Positions 1 through 11,079 of a stretch of DNA of 64,000 nt are shown piece by piece. Every line of letters starts with the position of its first letter. Position 1 is the first letter of the stretch. Made by a program: the position numbers and the translations under genes. The notes below the pieces were generated by a model, which searched no databases, had not been told where the DNA came from, and saw only the letters and a list, made by a program, of their open reading frames with translations. Source of the stretch: Seminavis robusta (taxonomy: Eukaryota; Bacillariophyta; Bacillariophyceae; Naviculales; Naviculaceae); the NCBI GenBank assembly GCA_903772945.1, contig CAICTM010000237.1:1-64000 (forward strand), given 5' to 3'.

Positions 1-290
1 TAAAAGAGAGAAGATCAGCAGTTCAAACGACCAACAATGCCAAGCCAAGTTCAAACGACCAATGCCAGTTCTGGTAGCAGAGACCATCACGGAGCGATCG
101 ATCGCCGTTGTGTTGTTGTTATCCGTGTGGATGGTCGTCTCCGTCGAGTTAATGAAAAAGTGAGGATCTGAAGCATGACTCAAGAAAAGACTTAAGCTCA
201 GGTGATTCGAATCCATAATAGAGGGTGAAATGGCTCCCGAAGCATGACTCAATGCATGACACACAGGCCGAGCCTTATTGCAGACGGAGC

Positions 291-779
291 TCATTTTTCG
301 ATGAATTCTGTTAACTCTGATCGATCGATCGCGACGGAGATGAGGCAATGCTTTGCCGAAGATACAGCGGTGATAGAGATAACAGCAGTAGCAGCAGCAG
401 TAACGCTAGTAGTCGCTGTAACAGTATTAGTAGCGACTTCTTTAGCGCTCGGTTGATCGTGATCAAAAAGGGTGGACTCCCATAGGAGTCCATTGTTTAA
501 AATAAGGTCATCATCGCGATTTCGATCAACGACAGGATAAAGAACAAGGGGATTGCTTACGAGCGAATCCAGCAGGTTAATAAGGGGATTGCTTGCGAGC
601 GAATCCAAGGGAATTAAGTTGCAATAAGGGGAAGGACTACCGATGAAGATAATGAGAGGAAACTCAGGACTCTGCATCAAGGGATAGCTCATTCCATTGA
701 CAACCATAACGGATAGACATATAAGAATAAGAATGAGTAACATCTCATAACCTCGCATGCTACCATGCGACAATACCAT
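291..779 (-). CDS. putative small secreted protein, 162 aa
   Basis: An open frame of 162 codons begins with ATG. Its first 29 residues look like a signal peptide: a short polar start, then a run of Leu/Ile/Val (LLILILICLSVMVV) ending at NG. The middle has an imperfect duplication (LDSLASNPL / LDSLVSNPL). The last third is a Thr/Ala/Val-rich stretch encoded by a simple repeat. No domain is recognised. The repeat-encoded tail and the isolation of the frame near the window edge make it possible that this is a chance open frame. No paralogue is visible in the window. Confidence 0.3.
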   Translation of the reverse strand: MVLSHGSMRGYEMLLILILICLSVMVVNGMSYPLMQSPEFPLIIFIGSPSPYCNLIPLDSLASNPLINLLDSLVSNPLVLYPVVDRNRDDDLILNNGLLWESTLFDHDQPSAKEVATNTVTATTSVTAAATAVISITAVSSAKHCLISVAIDRSELTEFIEK

Positions 780-2553
780 TGTGGATTGATTAATCTAACG
801 ATCTAAGAGATGTAAACTTTGTATTTCCAAATAAGTGAGCAGTTATTGATTATTTTCTAGAATAAGCCTGCTAATGATAAAGCTGTAAAGCTGAATTGTA
901 AGCTGTATCCCGTCGCATGGTGTACCTGGTAGTGGCTGAATAGCCTCGGTCTATTTTGACCGCTCACGTAGTTCGGTGGAACTCGTGGTTCTGTATGGGA
1001 CCTTGGGTAGTAGCGAACTGCCTCTGTTGGTCCTTTCGTTGCCTCTGTTCTTCTGCAGATGACCTTGGTATGCTTGGGTGGTTACACTGTGTGAGTATTA
1101 CAGTTTGAATCAGGCAAACGATGGAGTTTTAGGACTCCGTGTGGTTTACCGGGATTTTTGTGTTTCTCTTCACAATAGCACTGTATCACTCGAATCAACC
1201 TATCTCACTCAATTTTCAGAGTTAGAAGCTTGCACTGATACTCAGAGATGCGGCTAGATGTCCTCTATTGATTGATGTATGGGACCGCTTGCTTGCAACG
1301 TCTGTGTCAGGATCTATCTTGATCCCCGTTCGATGACTTCTGCTCGTTGTGATGAGATGTATCGAAATCTCGCGCGATGACACGATGACACGATGACACG
1401 ATGACGTAATCGACTGTAACTCTAGGAATAACAGCCGGATTTCCGTCGTTCAAGTATGAAATCGCCTTGTAATCGCGTGTTCTTTACACTGGTACCCTTG
1501 GATGTCCGTAGTTCCGGCCAGAAACTGTTAGACGATCATCGTACCTCGATTTTCCACTTGAAGATGGGAATCCCGCGCAAGCACCTCTTTCGTGTTAGAG
1601 CTGTTTGGTATCCTTTATAGTGTAGCTAGAGCCTGATTCTGCGCACCTCTTCTCTGTTGCAGGTGTTGACTCACTTCAAGTCAATTGAACTTGATGTCTT
1701 TGACTTGTTTTACCTTGATATGGATCTCGAGATCGGTAGTAGCTCGAGATGGCCTTTTGCTTTTCAGTGTTGTTTGCTAGTAATACTGCAGCTTATTGGG
1801 GAGTAATTTGGTTTTAGATTAAGCTGAAAAGCAAAAGTGAGGATTTTCTGGTGGTGCATAGCAATTCTTGTGATTGAATTGGATATAAGGACCCCCGTAA
1901 CACTTTAGACCTAAAACTCCCTTGGTTCCTTGCATGATGAATTTGCATGCGAACCGGACTAGATGATTAATACACGAGTCAATAGTAAAGAGGTGTCAGG
2001 TATGTTTCCTCCAACACTAGCTGGAGGTATCTGCGAATAACTGAAACCTTTCTGCCTAGATTTCACAGCTCCACTGGCTTAAAGTTTACACCAAAAGTTC
2101 TGTTTTGTTGACGGAACTACGTGACTGATGCCTAGTATCCAGGATTTATCAGGGGCTCCAAAATAGCTTCCAAAATCCAGAACCTTGTTTCGCAATAGTT
2201 CCAAAGTACGATGTACGTGACGCTCAGAACCAACCTGAAGATTCTGGTCTGTGTGTTTGAATGATCAATCCAATCCAATCCAATCTGACGGAAGTCATGC
2301 TTCTGTTCTTTCACAGTTCATGGTATAAAAAGACGTACTGGTACTACTAGCCTACTAGTAGTACCTGGTACACCTACGGAAAAACACTTCAACCAGAGGA
2401 AATACTTGCAGCCAAAGCGACTCGACTCAAATCGATTATCATTCGATTGATTCGATTAAATCATTCGAGTTTTGCCTACCGGTACGGTAGCTACTATTAG
2501 CTAGCTAGCTAGTGGAGTGGGCTACCGGTAGCTAGAGACGAGTCGAGTCCTCA
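780..2553. other. no gene seen; small inverted repeat and TATA/CTAG-rich tail
   Basis: I see no convincing gene. Around 1377-1400 there is a short ACGATGAC tandem run. At 1755-1767 and 1826-1838 a 13-bp inverted repeat (TTTTGCTTTTCAG / CTGAAAAGCAAAA) could form a stem with a loop of about 58 nt. At 2430-2475 lies one of the window's ATTCGAT/ATCGAAT clusters. Confidence 0.6.
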
Positions 2554-2977
2554 GGAGCGTCCCTCAGTCGTGCAAAACACCCCTAAAAATAGGGGCAGGT
2601 TTGAAATCCGCCCCTAAATCCAGCTTAGATAGGGGCGGATTCCAAATCTGCCCCTGAATGGTAAAAACGCCCCTAATTTTAGGGGCAGTTTAAGAAACTG
2701 CCCCTAATATTTAGGGGCGGAATTCAAAACTACCCCAAACAGTAAACAGGACTGTACTCAAAATATATTGAAAACGCCCCTATTTTAGGGGCGGGTTTGA
2801 AATCCACCCTAAATGAAGACTATTTTAGGGGCGGATTTAGGGGCGGATTCTCCAAAATGCCCCTATTTTTAGGGGCAGGTTTCAGAGAAACCTGCCCCTA
2901 ATGGAAACCTGCCCCTAAACTCTGCCCCTAATTTCGGATGTTTGGATTTAACTACACCCACGATTGAGGAACGCTCC
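2554..2977. mobile_element. miniature TIR element with palindrome-array body (copy 1)
   Basis: The ends are inverted repeats: GGAGCGTCCCTCAGTCGTG at 2554 and, reverse-complemented, GGAGCGTTCCTCAATCGTG at the right end. The same ends bound a second element at 45830-46276. The body is almost entirely alternating short palindromes of the form GCCCCTA..TAGGGGC joined by GGATTT..AAATCC. A non-palindromic core (about 2744-2774, GACTGTACTC...ATATATTGAAAACGC) is shared with copy 2. No coding capacity and no clear target-site duplication; all four known ends of the family have C two bases outside the GGAGC, so the true end may be CWGGAGC. Confidence 0.75.
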
Positions 2978-3137
2978 AGTCATTTGCGATTGTTTCTAAA
3001 GTTTGATCCGTTATTTAAAAAAGTACTGCTAGTAGCGGTACCTCTATTACGGTAGATACCTAACAATTACACGGTATAGTACCCTACATGTCTACATCAC
3101 ATACATGGTCGAAGTCATCACAACAATGTAATAAGTA

Positions 3138-3359
3138 CAGTCAACATTCAGATATATATACTGGGGGGGATTCAGGAATTCAGTAAATATAACAGCGAGA
3201 ATAAATATTGATTTTATCCCTAACCCTAACTATTCCCGTAGAATTGTACGTGCTCTAGTACTAAAATAGGGTTAGAGTTAAAAATGTGGGAACTGGAGTA
3301 TTCTTAAATATTATAGAGCGAATAAATACAAGATTATAAATATAAGCGAGCGTTGACTG
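3138..3359. mobile_element. Tc1/mariner-like MITE, 222 bp
   Basis: The element begins CAGTCAAC and ends GTTGACTG and is flanked on both sides by TA (3136-3137, 3360-3361), the hallmark of Tc1/mariner-type insertion. The subterminal regions (ATTCAGATATATATA at the left, TATAAGCGAGCG at the right) match the two ends of the 705-bp element at 11080-11784 in opposite orientation, so the two belong to one family and this one lacks the internal open frame. The interior contains CCCTAACCCTAAC at 3218-3230. Confidence 0.85.
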
Positions 3360-3584
3360 TAATAAGCTCTCAATTCTCAATGTCCTTTTTCGGGCGGACT
3401 AGCTAGTACTCCAGTACTACTCAGTACGTCGCAAGATAGGCCTCCCAATGCAGGTTTCTTCGTCAATGTTTTTCTGGTTGTCCTTTAAATCCTGAGGCAT
3501 TCTTTTTCTTCTGGTCATCTCCGATACTGTAGTTCTGTCTGTGCGGTACTATTAGTACTTGTCGTCATCTCCGATACTCAGTAC

Positions 3585-4408
3585 CAGGGCGTGGTACTCA
3601 CACTGTTTTAGCATGTGAGTATGGGTACTGAGTAGTACTCACAATACCAAAGTCAAGTGAGTATGGGTACTGGGTAATACTCACAATTCCCAGGGTCAAG
3701 TGAGTACGGGTATCATGTGAGTACAGGTACTTTGTGGGTACTATAGAGTACTCACTGAGTACTCATAAATCAATTACTTAGGGAAATTATCTAGGTTTTT
3801 CTAGTTCTGGGCTGGGGGCTCATTACACATCATGGCGAGGAGTTTGTCATCCTGCTTACAGCTTGAAACGCTCGCACCGTAGCGTCGCAACTCACTTGGG
3901 ATTCGCCGGAATAGTTTCTTGGGAATCTTATGTAGTTCCTCGACTTTGACTGTCCTAAAACCAATCCTCTCAGTGGTGGAAGGAAGGTAACTTCCATCCC
4001 CGTCATCTTTGGGTTCATCAAACTGCGGAGAGCCATCAAACTTGGTGGGGTACCAACTTGCAGTGCATTCCACTTTTCAGTGTCATTGGTAGCTTTGGTT
4101 CGGCGAGTCTCCGGCACCCAAACCACAGTGGAGTAACAATAAGAAGCAACACACGTATGTACCATAGGCAGTATACAAAATACTCACAATACTCACCGAG
4201 TACTCACTGTACTCACTTCGAAGTACTCACCGAAGTACTCACCGAAGACTCAAAAAGTACTCAAAATCCGAGTCATGTGAGTACGGGTACTGAGTAATAC
4301 TCACATTTCTGAGGTCATGTGAGTATGGTACTGAGTATACTCAGTACTCAGTACCCGTACTCACATCGAGTACACGCAGCGTGTATTTCATGTGAGTCCC
4401 ACACCCTG
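3585..4408. mobile_element. hAT-like non-autonomous element, 824 bp, 8-bp TSD
   Basis: A perfect 8-bp direct repeat CTCAGTAC flanks the element (3577-3584 and 4409-4416). The ends are inverted repeats beginning CAGGG (CAGGGCGTGGTACTCACA at left; CAGGGTGTGGGACTCACA at right, reverse-complemented). An 8-bp duplication and CAGGG ends are typical of the hAT superfamily. Both flanks of the interior consist of many short copies of GTGAGTAYGGGTACTGAGTAC in both orientations. The middle holds an open frame on the minus strand, listed separately. No transposase is present. Confidence 0.88.
3801..4073 (-). pseudogene. possible captured gene fragment inside the hAT-like element
   Basis: The minus strand reads 90 codons with protein-like composition (WYPTKFDGSPQFDEPKDDG, then TTERIGFRTVKVEELHKIP) and a stop inside the element. 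A second minus frame (3830-4165) overlaps it and starts MVHTCVASYC, which loosely recalls the start of a THAP-type zinc finger. Neither is recognised. The contrast between this stretch and the repetitive flanks suggests host DNA carried by the element, but both frames could also be chance. Confidence 0.3.
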
Positions 4409-5235
4409 CTCAGTACCGTACTGTAGTTCTGTCTGTCCGCTACGTACCGTACCGGTTGAGGGATGAATAGAGTGCACTCCCTGAATTTAAGATATATTTC
4501 AGAAAGAACCTGCGCTCAGTAGTTAACTTTTAGATTCGTGACGTATGGTACCGGTATTGTACGAGCGATTGCTACTACCGGTATAGACTACACGTGTACT
4601 TATCGTGCCGGTATCACATTATGATATCAAAACGTATCTTATAATCAAGGCAAATAGCGCTGCCAATAGTTTGTACGAAAGTTCCGAAAGTGCCAAAGGA
4701 GAGCTCAAAGGCGCACGTTGATTAGTGCGGGCCCTGTGCAGGCCTGCGAATCAGCAAAACATCAGGTGTACTGAGTAAGAAAGCTTCTTCAGGAGGAACC
4801 AATTAATTGTTCATGCCCGTACAACCGGTACAGGCCCGTACAACCGGTACTGGGACGTACCGGACGGTTGGTAGCAATGTTGGTGGTTCGGACACAGGAC
4901 AACATGTCGCCACTATTTTAAAATAGCTTTTCCAGCCATGGGCCTTTCACAAAGCCGCGAATCGCGGATACGTAGCGTGCGCATGCACCAGTCGCCACCT
5001 GCCATCCAACCAACAGACGAGTTCACAGTTCGGGTACTAGCGTACTAGCTAGTAACCAGACACAGTTGGATGGTTGAGCGGGCGGAAGGCTTCTGGGCGC
5101 TTCGATCATAATTTCCATTATTATTTCACCTCAAACATAAAAGCGAAGGCGGCAACGAAGCTGCTCTGAAGTCATTCCTATTTTTGCTTTCTTTCTTTGC
5201 CAACCACAATAATCTATCCAAGACGAGACGAGACA
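4409..5235. other. upstream region of the 5236 gene; no gene seen
   Basis: About 830 bp with no convincing open frame. It is rich in GGTACC/ACCGGT palindromes (for example around 4540-4580 and 4820-4860) and ends in the leader of the next gene. Confidence 0.5.
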
Positions 5236-8185
5236 ATGGCTGACTTTGGATTGACGTACAACTATCAAGATGAAGGCTACAGTCAATGGGCGAAAAACAG
5301 TGACTTGGAAAGTCTACCAGATGTTGGAAACCAGGGGTTAGACTACAATACCGGTACCGGCAACTGGAACACCACTGCTCAAATTGGGCAGCACTACGTG
5401 CAGGCTCCCGTCAACACAGTTCCCATCAATGGCGGCTACCAGTACCAACAGAACCCGGGTTACAACGTCATGTACCAACAGAACCCGGGTTACCAGCAGT
5501 ACCAACAAGATGCTGGGTACCAGTACCAACAAGAGGTAGGTCATCAGTTCCAACAAGGTTACCAGCACCACCAGGAAGCGGGTTATCAGCAACAACAGGA
5601 AGCGGGTTATCAGCAACAACAGGACGTGGGTTACCAACACAACCAACAGGAGCCGGGGAATCAGTACCAACAGCAACAGGGTGCGGGTGTCCAGTACCAA
5701 CAGGAAGCGGGGTGCGAACAGGAGGCGGGTGTCCAACACCAAGAAGATCCGGCGGAAGTATTTTTCGACATTGACCAAAGTGCTCGCAGCGCCTCGAGTG
5801 ACATTACAGAATCGGAGTTTGGCGGGTTCGGAGGTGAAGGAGCCGATCAAGGAGATGACGAAGAAGATGCCATTATTGGAGCGATGCTGAAAGACCGAGC
5901 GTCACACGAAGACGAGGCCAAGCAGAAGCGAGTGAACAATCGAGACGCGTCTGGATCAGGAACAACTGAGGACAACAAGGATCAAGACATGGAAGATGAA
6001 AGTGACCGCAATGACAGAGGTGATCCCCTTGCCGCTGCTGTTCGGAGAGAGAGGAGGAAGAGCGGAGTAGGAATGCCTTTCATGCGTACTGTTACCAACA
6101 GTTCTCGAGACCAGAGTGTGAAAACAAGTCGAAGCGGCAATGACAAAGGTGATCCCCTTGCTGTTGCTGTTCGGAGGGAGAGGAGGAAGAGCGGAGTAGG
6201 AATGCCTTTCATGCGTACTGGTACCAACAGTTCTCGAGACCAGAGTGTGAAAACAAGTGTAAAGGGACTGCCCTTGATGCGTACTGGTACCAACAGTTCT
6301 CGGGACCGGAGTGTGAAACCGATTGGAAGCTTGGATGACGGAGGTGGAGCCATTGCTGCTGCTGTTCGCAGGGAGAGGAGGAAAAGTGGAGTGGTACCTC
6401 CTTTGATGCGTACTGGTACCAACAGTTCGCAAGATCGGAGTGTAAAACCAATTGGAGATGATGACGATGAAGCTCGAGAGGCTCCAAAGGTCACTCGGAG
6501 ACAAAGCTTTCGGCAACTGATCATCAATACTCAACCTGATACAGAATCAAAAGAAGATAGTCCTGACAATGCTCCTCGAGTGAAGCGAAGCCAAAGCTGC
6601 AAGAGTCTGTTAAAGAGTAAAGATGAATCTGTACCACTCAAGAGAAGAGGCAGCTCCAGGAATCCCATGAGGGCAGCGAATGCTGGAGAAGACCCTCTAC
6701 TAATCAAAAGAAGAGGCAGCTCCAGGAACCACATGAAAGCAGCGAATGCTGGAGAAGACCCTTTACCAATCAAAAGAAGAAGTAGCTCCAGGAACCGCAT
6801 GAAAGCAGCGAATGCTGAAGAAGACCCTTTGCCAATCAAGAGAAGAGGTAGCTCTAGACACCTAAAGAAGGCCAGCAGCGGGAGGTCCCTTTGCACCACT
6901 GGCAGTGAAGATGGAGCACCACCTACGAAAAGGACAAGCACCGATGTCACCCGCCGACCCAGGAGAAAAGGAAAATCTCCTATGAACAGCGGCAGCACCA
7001 GGGGTCTCAGGACTAGAGAGGGTGTCACCCGAGAGCCTCCTGCGCGGGCATGTAGCTCGAGAGAACCTCGGCCCATCGAAGAAGCCGAAAGTCTTCGCAA
7101 AATTGCCCAGCTCAAAAAGAGACATGCGGTATCAGACCCGGCTCTCACGAAGGAGGAAGATAAGAGCGTCCGGCGCAGTCTATCCTCTGCTTCGACACAA
7201 GATGAAGAACGTGGAGGTGACAAGAAAGGTGGCCCTAATGCCAAGTGGGAGGCCAAGGGCGAGAAGAAGCACATTTCTCATAGAAAGTCCATCTCGGGAA
7301 ACCTAGTAGGAATGCTGGGATCGTTTGGCGCCTCTCTCAAGGGCAAGAAGAAAAACAAGTCAAAGGAGGAGCCCGAGGAGGAGCCAGAAGAGGAATCTAA
7401 GCGGGATTTCGAGGAGTCTGAGAAAGAAGCTGCCACGGCAACACTGAAGCCTAGCGGATCTTGCACATCTATCGCCAGTTTAGCTTCTCAGAGCACTCGC
7501 CGGTCCAAGCCAAGGGTTCGCCGTTCAAGCAGCAGGAAGCCAGGGCGAAAGGATCGTCCCTCAAGGCGAGATAGTGGCCGAAGCCTTCATTCCGAAAGGA
7601 CGGGAAACTTTTCTTCGAAATCAAGGGCGCAAAACGGCTCTGACCAAGCCCCTCGCAAGGAAGAGCGAACGATTAGCACGCAAGAAAGAGAGGAAGAGAC
7701 CGAGGCAACCAAGGCTAGTGATGGTACAACTTCGTTGATCCCTATGCAAATCTCAGTGTCTTCTTTGCTTGACGAATCATCTGCAGCGGACGTCGTCTCG
7801 CTTCAACAATCGACTATCAGTGGCTTAGACGAGGGAACCATTGTCCTCACACCCGAAGAGATGAAACATTGGCGATGCACCTGTGGTGAGGTCAATGAAA
7901 AGCTGTACAAGTTTTGTGGAATGTGTCGTGAAGCCCAGGTAAGTGGAGGAACTGGAAAACCCCGTCATTACGTTGTCACGATGGCAACAACACCACTCAC
8001 ATTTTGCGTTTGCTGCACATCAGAAATGGACATGTGCTATGTGTAGGTTTGAGCACAATAAGTGTCGTTTCCAATACTGTGGAGAATGTGCAAGTCCCAA
8101 GATGGTTCTGAAGGTAGACAGATCAAGAATTTTGCCACAAGACAGTGACGACCTTGGTGTCTCCCAATGCGCTGCGGCGTCGTAA
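5236..8185 (+). CDS. repeat-rich basic protein with C-terminal tandem RanBP2-like zinc fingers
   Basis: Two exons: 5236-7938 and 8024-8185, joined over an 85-nt GT-AG intron in phase 0, giving about 954 aa. The ATG at 5236 (gacaATGGCTGAC) is the first ATG of the frame. Order of parts: a Gln/Tyr-rich N-terminus of about 10 repeats of the type GYQQQQEA; four copies of a block containing VRRERRKSGV..P.MRTGTNSS; four copies of a block containing EDPLPIKRRGSSRN; a long Ser/Arg/Lys-rich region; then two zinc fingers. Finger 1 is W-x-C-x-C-x10-C-x2-C, finger 2 is W-x-C-x2-C-x11-C-x2-C, with exactly five residues between them. The intron lies precisely between the fingers. RanBP2-type fingers usually bind RNA or ubiquitin; which applies here is unknown. 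Many RRxS sites suggest phosphorylation. Without the splice the second finger would be lost. Confidence 0.85.
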
Positions 8186-9257
8186 ACTGCACATGATTAA
8201 TTATTACGAAAGAATGTACCAATTAAGATTTCAAATGTATCGCAACAGTGAATGGTGTCCTCATGATAGTCGCCGTGTCGAAGCGACACGGACAATGCAC
8301 TATCTTGCTAGCCAACAAATATCTTTGTGGAAGTGCTTTCGGATAGATAGATACCCAGCATTTGCCGATAACCAGCCAAGGGTTTGCCAACGCAACAGGC
8401 AGCCACCGTGAGCTAGCTAGTCCTCTGTGGCTGGAAACCCAACTGCATGCATGATGCTTGGAGCACATTATTCAGACCAATGATCAGGAGTCCGGACGGT
8501 ACTTTGGCATTCAGCCAGCCACAACTCAACCACTCAAGCCTGTTTGGATACCCCCCCGTCAACCCGATGCCCGATTTGGTTGGAGCCAATGTATGTATGT
8601 AGTGTGAAGCAAACAGTTTTCTGGCTCTGTTGAGAGCCCATGTCTCCCAGCATGATGGTAGACATATGGCTATGAGACCCAGCTTGATGGTCTAGAATAC
8701 ACGGTAATGGAATCACCATCACCGTTAGTTGTGGTAGGAAGACCACTACACGTCTTGTAGGCTCTCCCCTTCCCAGTGGCAGCCAGGTCTTCAAACCCAC
8801 TTTTCTGCAGCAAAGCCAAGTTGATCTACCAGCTAGACTGGAAAGGGAGTTCCAGTCAAATTTTGAGAGAGGGGAAGATGTCTGCACCAAAGGTTTGCTG
8901 GTCAGTAGATGCCCCCCTTGGCAGGCCAATGTGTCCATCTGAGCTGCGTCCTGTGTCCTGTGGTGGCATCTGGACTGGTTGACATCTCCAGTGATGTACT
9001 CCAGTTCTCCAAGCTGTAAACGTGTTAGCTTACCTATGCGAGAGTACCCAACGGTGTAGTGCGGTTCATCACAGGTTCCTGTATTCAAAGAGCTAGTGAA
9101 TCGGTGGTTGGGTGCCATAGGCACATCAGACCTAATGAGTTGTAAAGAGAGCTATATGGAACATTAAAAGGATATCAAAAGTCTACATGTATAGAACCAC
9201 CAGGAAAGGGTGGTTCGAGCTAGTACATATCGAGCTGGCTGATGGAAGGGAGGATGA
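8186..9257. other. intergenic; nothing recognised
   Basis: A little over 1 kb between convergent genes. A 196-codon minus-strand frame (8534-9124) is present but has no recognisable domain and uneven composition, so it is not called. Confidence 0.5.
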
Positions 9258-9857
9258 TCAGCCTTCAATATAGATTTCGGAGAGGGGAGGAGCAAATTCC
9301 AGGCTGGAAGGATCTTCCCAACTGTCCTGGGAGGAGCCATCTCTTAGTAGTTTTGGCTTTCGTTTGGTCTTTCCCGTTTGGTAGTCGACAAACTCACTGA
9401 GGAGCTGTTGGCCATGGCTGGAGCTCTTTAGCTGCTTGACCATCTTGAGGATATCGTCGACTTCTCCGTCTACAAGCTCCTTGCTGTAATTCAGTTTGGA
9501 AACAGACCCCTTGCTGCTGGCGCTGCCACTGCTCTTCCAGAGACTGCTGAGGCTGCCGTTGGACCCCCCCTTGCCCTTGCTGACCAAACGTGTCAAGTCA
9601 TTGTGAGAGGATCTCTTCTTCTTCTCCTTACCCACTGCATCCGACGCGAGTCGAAGAAGATCGTTGTGAGAATTCCGTTTCGAGATCTTCTGTTGTCCAC
9701 TTCGCTTGGTCTTTCTTCGTCCTCCTTTCCGGGGATTTGTGTTGTCCTTGTCAATGGAATCAGTAATGGGGGTGGTGTTGCTCTCTGCTTCTTCCTGAGA
9801 ACCAATAAGCGCCGACAGCTTTGGGATGGAAAATACTCTCTTCATTGATGGAGCCAT
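9258..9857 (-). CDS. small basic Ser/Lys-rich protein with conserved C-terminal helix
   Basis: Intronless, 199 aa, ATG at 9857. A basic middle region has two copies of a kinase-site-like motif: ISKRNSHNDLLRL (near residue 58) and KKRSSHNDLTRLV (near 80). The first fits the hydrophobic(-5)-basic(-3)-Ser-hydrophobic(+4) pattern used by AMPK/CaMK-type kinases. Residues 132-159 (EVDDILKMVKQL, then SHGQQLLSEFV) form a predicted amphipathic helix that also appears at the C-terminus of the proteins at 28722, 32564 and 60059. No signal peptide or membrane span. Function unknown; it converges with the 5236 gene. Confidence 0.75.
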   Translation of the reverse strand: MAPSMKRVFSIPKLSALIGSQEEAESNTTPITDSIDKDNTNPRKGGRRKTKRSGQQKISKRNSHNDLLRLASDAVGKEKKKRSSHNDLTRLVSKGKGGSNGSLSSLWKSSGSASSKGSVSKLNYSKELVDGEVDDILKMVKQLKSSSHGQQLLSEFVDYQTGKTKRKPKLLRDGSSQDSWEDPSSLEFAPPLSEIYIEG

Positions 9858-10869
9858 GGTTATCTTCTTCTTCTTCTTTGGTTGACTGAACTTGGTTTTT
9901 TATGGAGGCTGTGGAGAATTCTGCAAAGGATTGATTCAAGGTGCTTGTTTCTTCGAATTGTGAGCAAAGATTTGTTGACACCTATTGCCTCTTTCTTTGC
10001 CAGCCGGCACCGCCTTTAGCGTGTTCACGTCTGCACCCGCTGCATGCACTCATGTGGCCAAGTGGAGTTCTCATTAAGTAAGCTTACTGGACATCTTCAA
10101 CAAGTGAAGGCTGTGGAGAATTGTAGAACTTGCGTCAGCGACCCCTACTGTTCGCTCCAGCATTCCCTGTTTTAAAATACTCAACAGCCAATCAAAAAGG
10201 GTTGTGCTTTGCTAATTAAAAAACACTGGTTACTCTGGCCTTCAGTAGTTCAGTACTACAGCACTAATAGCTAGTAGGGCACTCCACTACATACAATGAT
10301 AGTCAAAAGATTGTGGCCATTGATAATTCTTTTGGGAGCAATCTTGTCGAAGAATGGAGGAAGCCTTCTTTGTCAGTACAAAAACGTATAGCTCCGAGTG
10401 AATAGACTTTGATAGTTAGTTGTGATCTAAAAGTCCGCGTCAAGCAATGCTACGTCAGAGCGACTGGATAGTACTGCATTTGCACTACTTAAAAATTGGA
10501 AAAAGGCTGGAAGTCCAGAAAGGAAAGCATTCCGACCACTGTAGTTACAGCTGGCATTCTATTCCCCATGCTCGAGAAATCCAACCAATTTCAGGTACGG
10601 TAGACTAGAACAGGCTTCATGTACCAGTTACCTGGTAGTTGGATTACTCCGTGCATGTACTACTAGTACTTAGTACACGGAGTGACCGAGCGACAGTCGG
10701 TACCAGTAGCAGTACTGGTACTGGTGGTACTGGTACCAGAAGTACTTAAGTGGGCGCTCTGTTTAGGTCAGCTTAGGGATAGATAGGCTCTGATTGCAGC
10801 GTATCCCCGGTACCGGTACTACTACCTGGTACCGGTACCGGTAGCTAGTGATAGTACAGACGCGTGCGG
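9858..10869. other. upstream region of the 9258 gene; no gene seen
   Basis: About 1 kb with no open frame of note. Rich in GGTACC and CTAG palindromes, densest at 10660-10870. Confidence 0.5.
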
Positions 10870-11079
10870 TAGGCTACTCCGCAGGAAAAGTCCGGATCCA
10901 GAGTTTTTAATACAGGCTGGCTTTGCTTTGCAAGTGAAACAAAGAACTACCTGTAAATAAATTTTAAATTTAGATAAATGGAGCCAAAATGAACTCAATT
11001 ATCAAAATAGAAACAAAACAAAAACTTAAAATTCGGAATACCTTTATATTAAGAAACTTCGTGAGGTGAGTTTGAGGTA

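Noticed and set aside
150-240. TGATTCGAATCC looking like a tRNA T-loop
   Set aside because: No acceptor stem or D-arm can be placed around it; the word is part of the common ATTCGAAT repeats.
3218-3230. CCCTAACCCTAAC as a telomere trace
   Set aside because: Only two units, inside a MITE; not evidence of a chromosome end or fusion.
8534-9124. 196-codon open frame on the minus strand
   Set aside because: No domain, no repeat family, patchy composition; it fits a chance frame between convergent genes.
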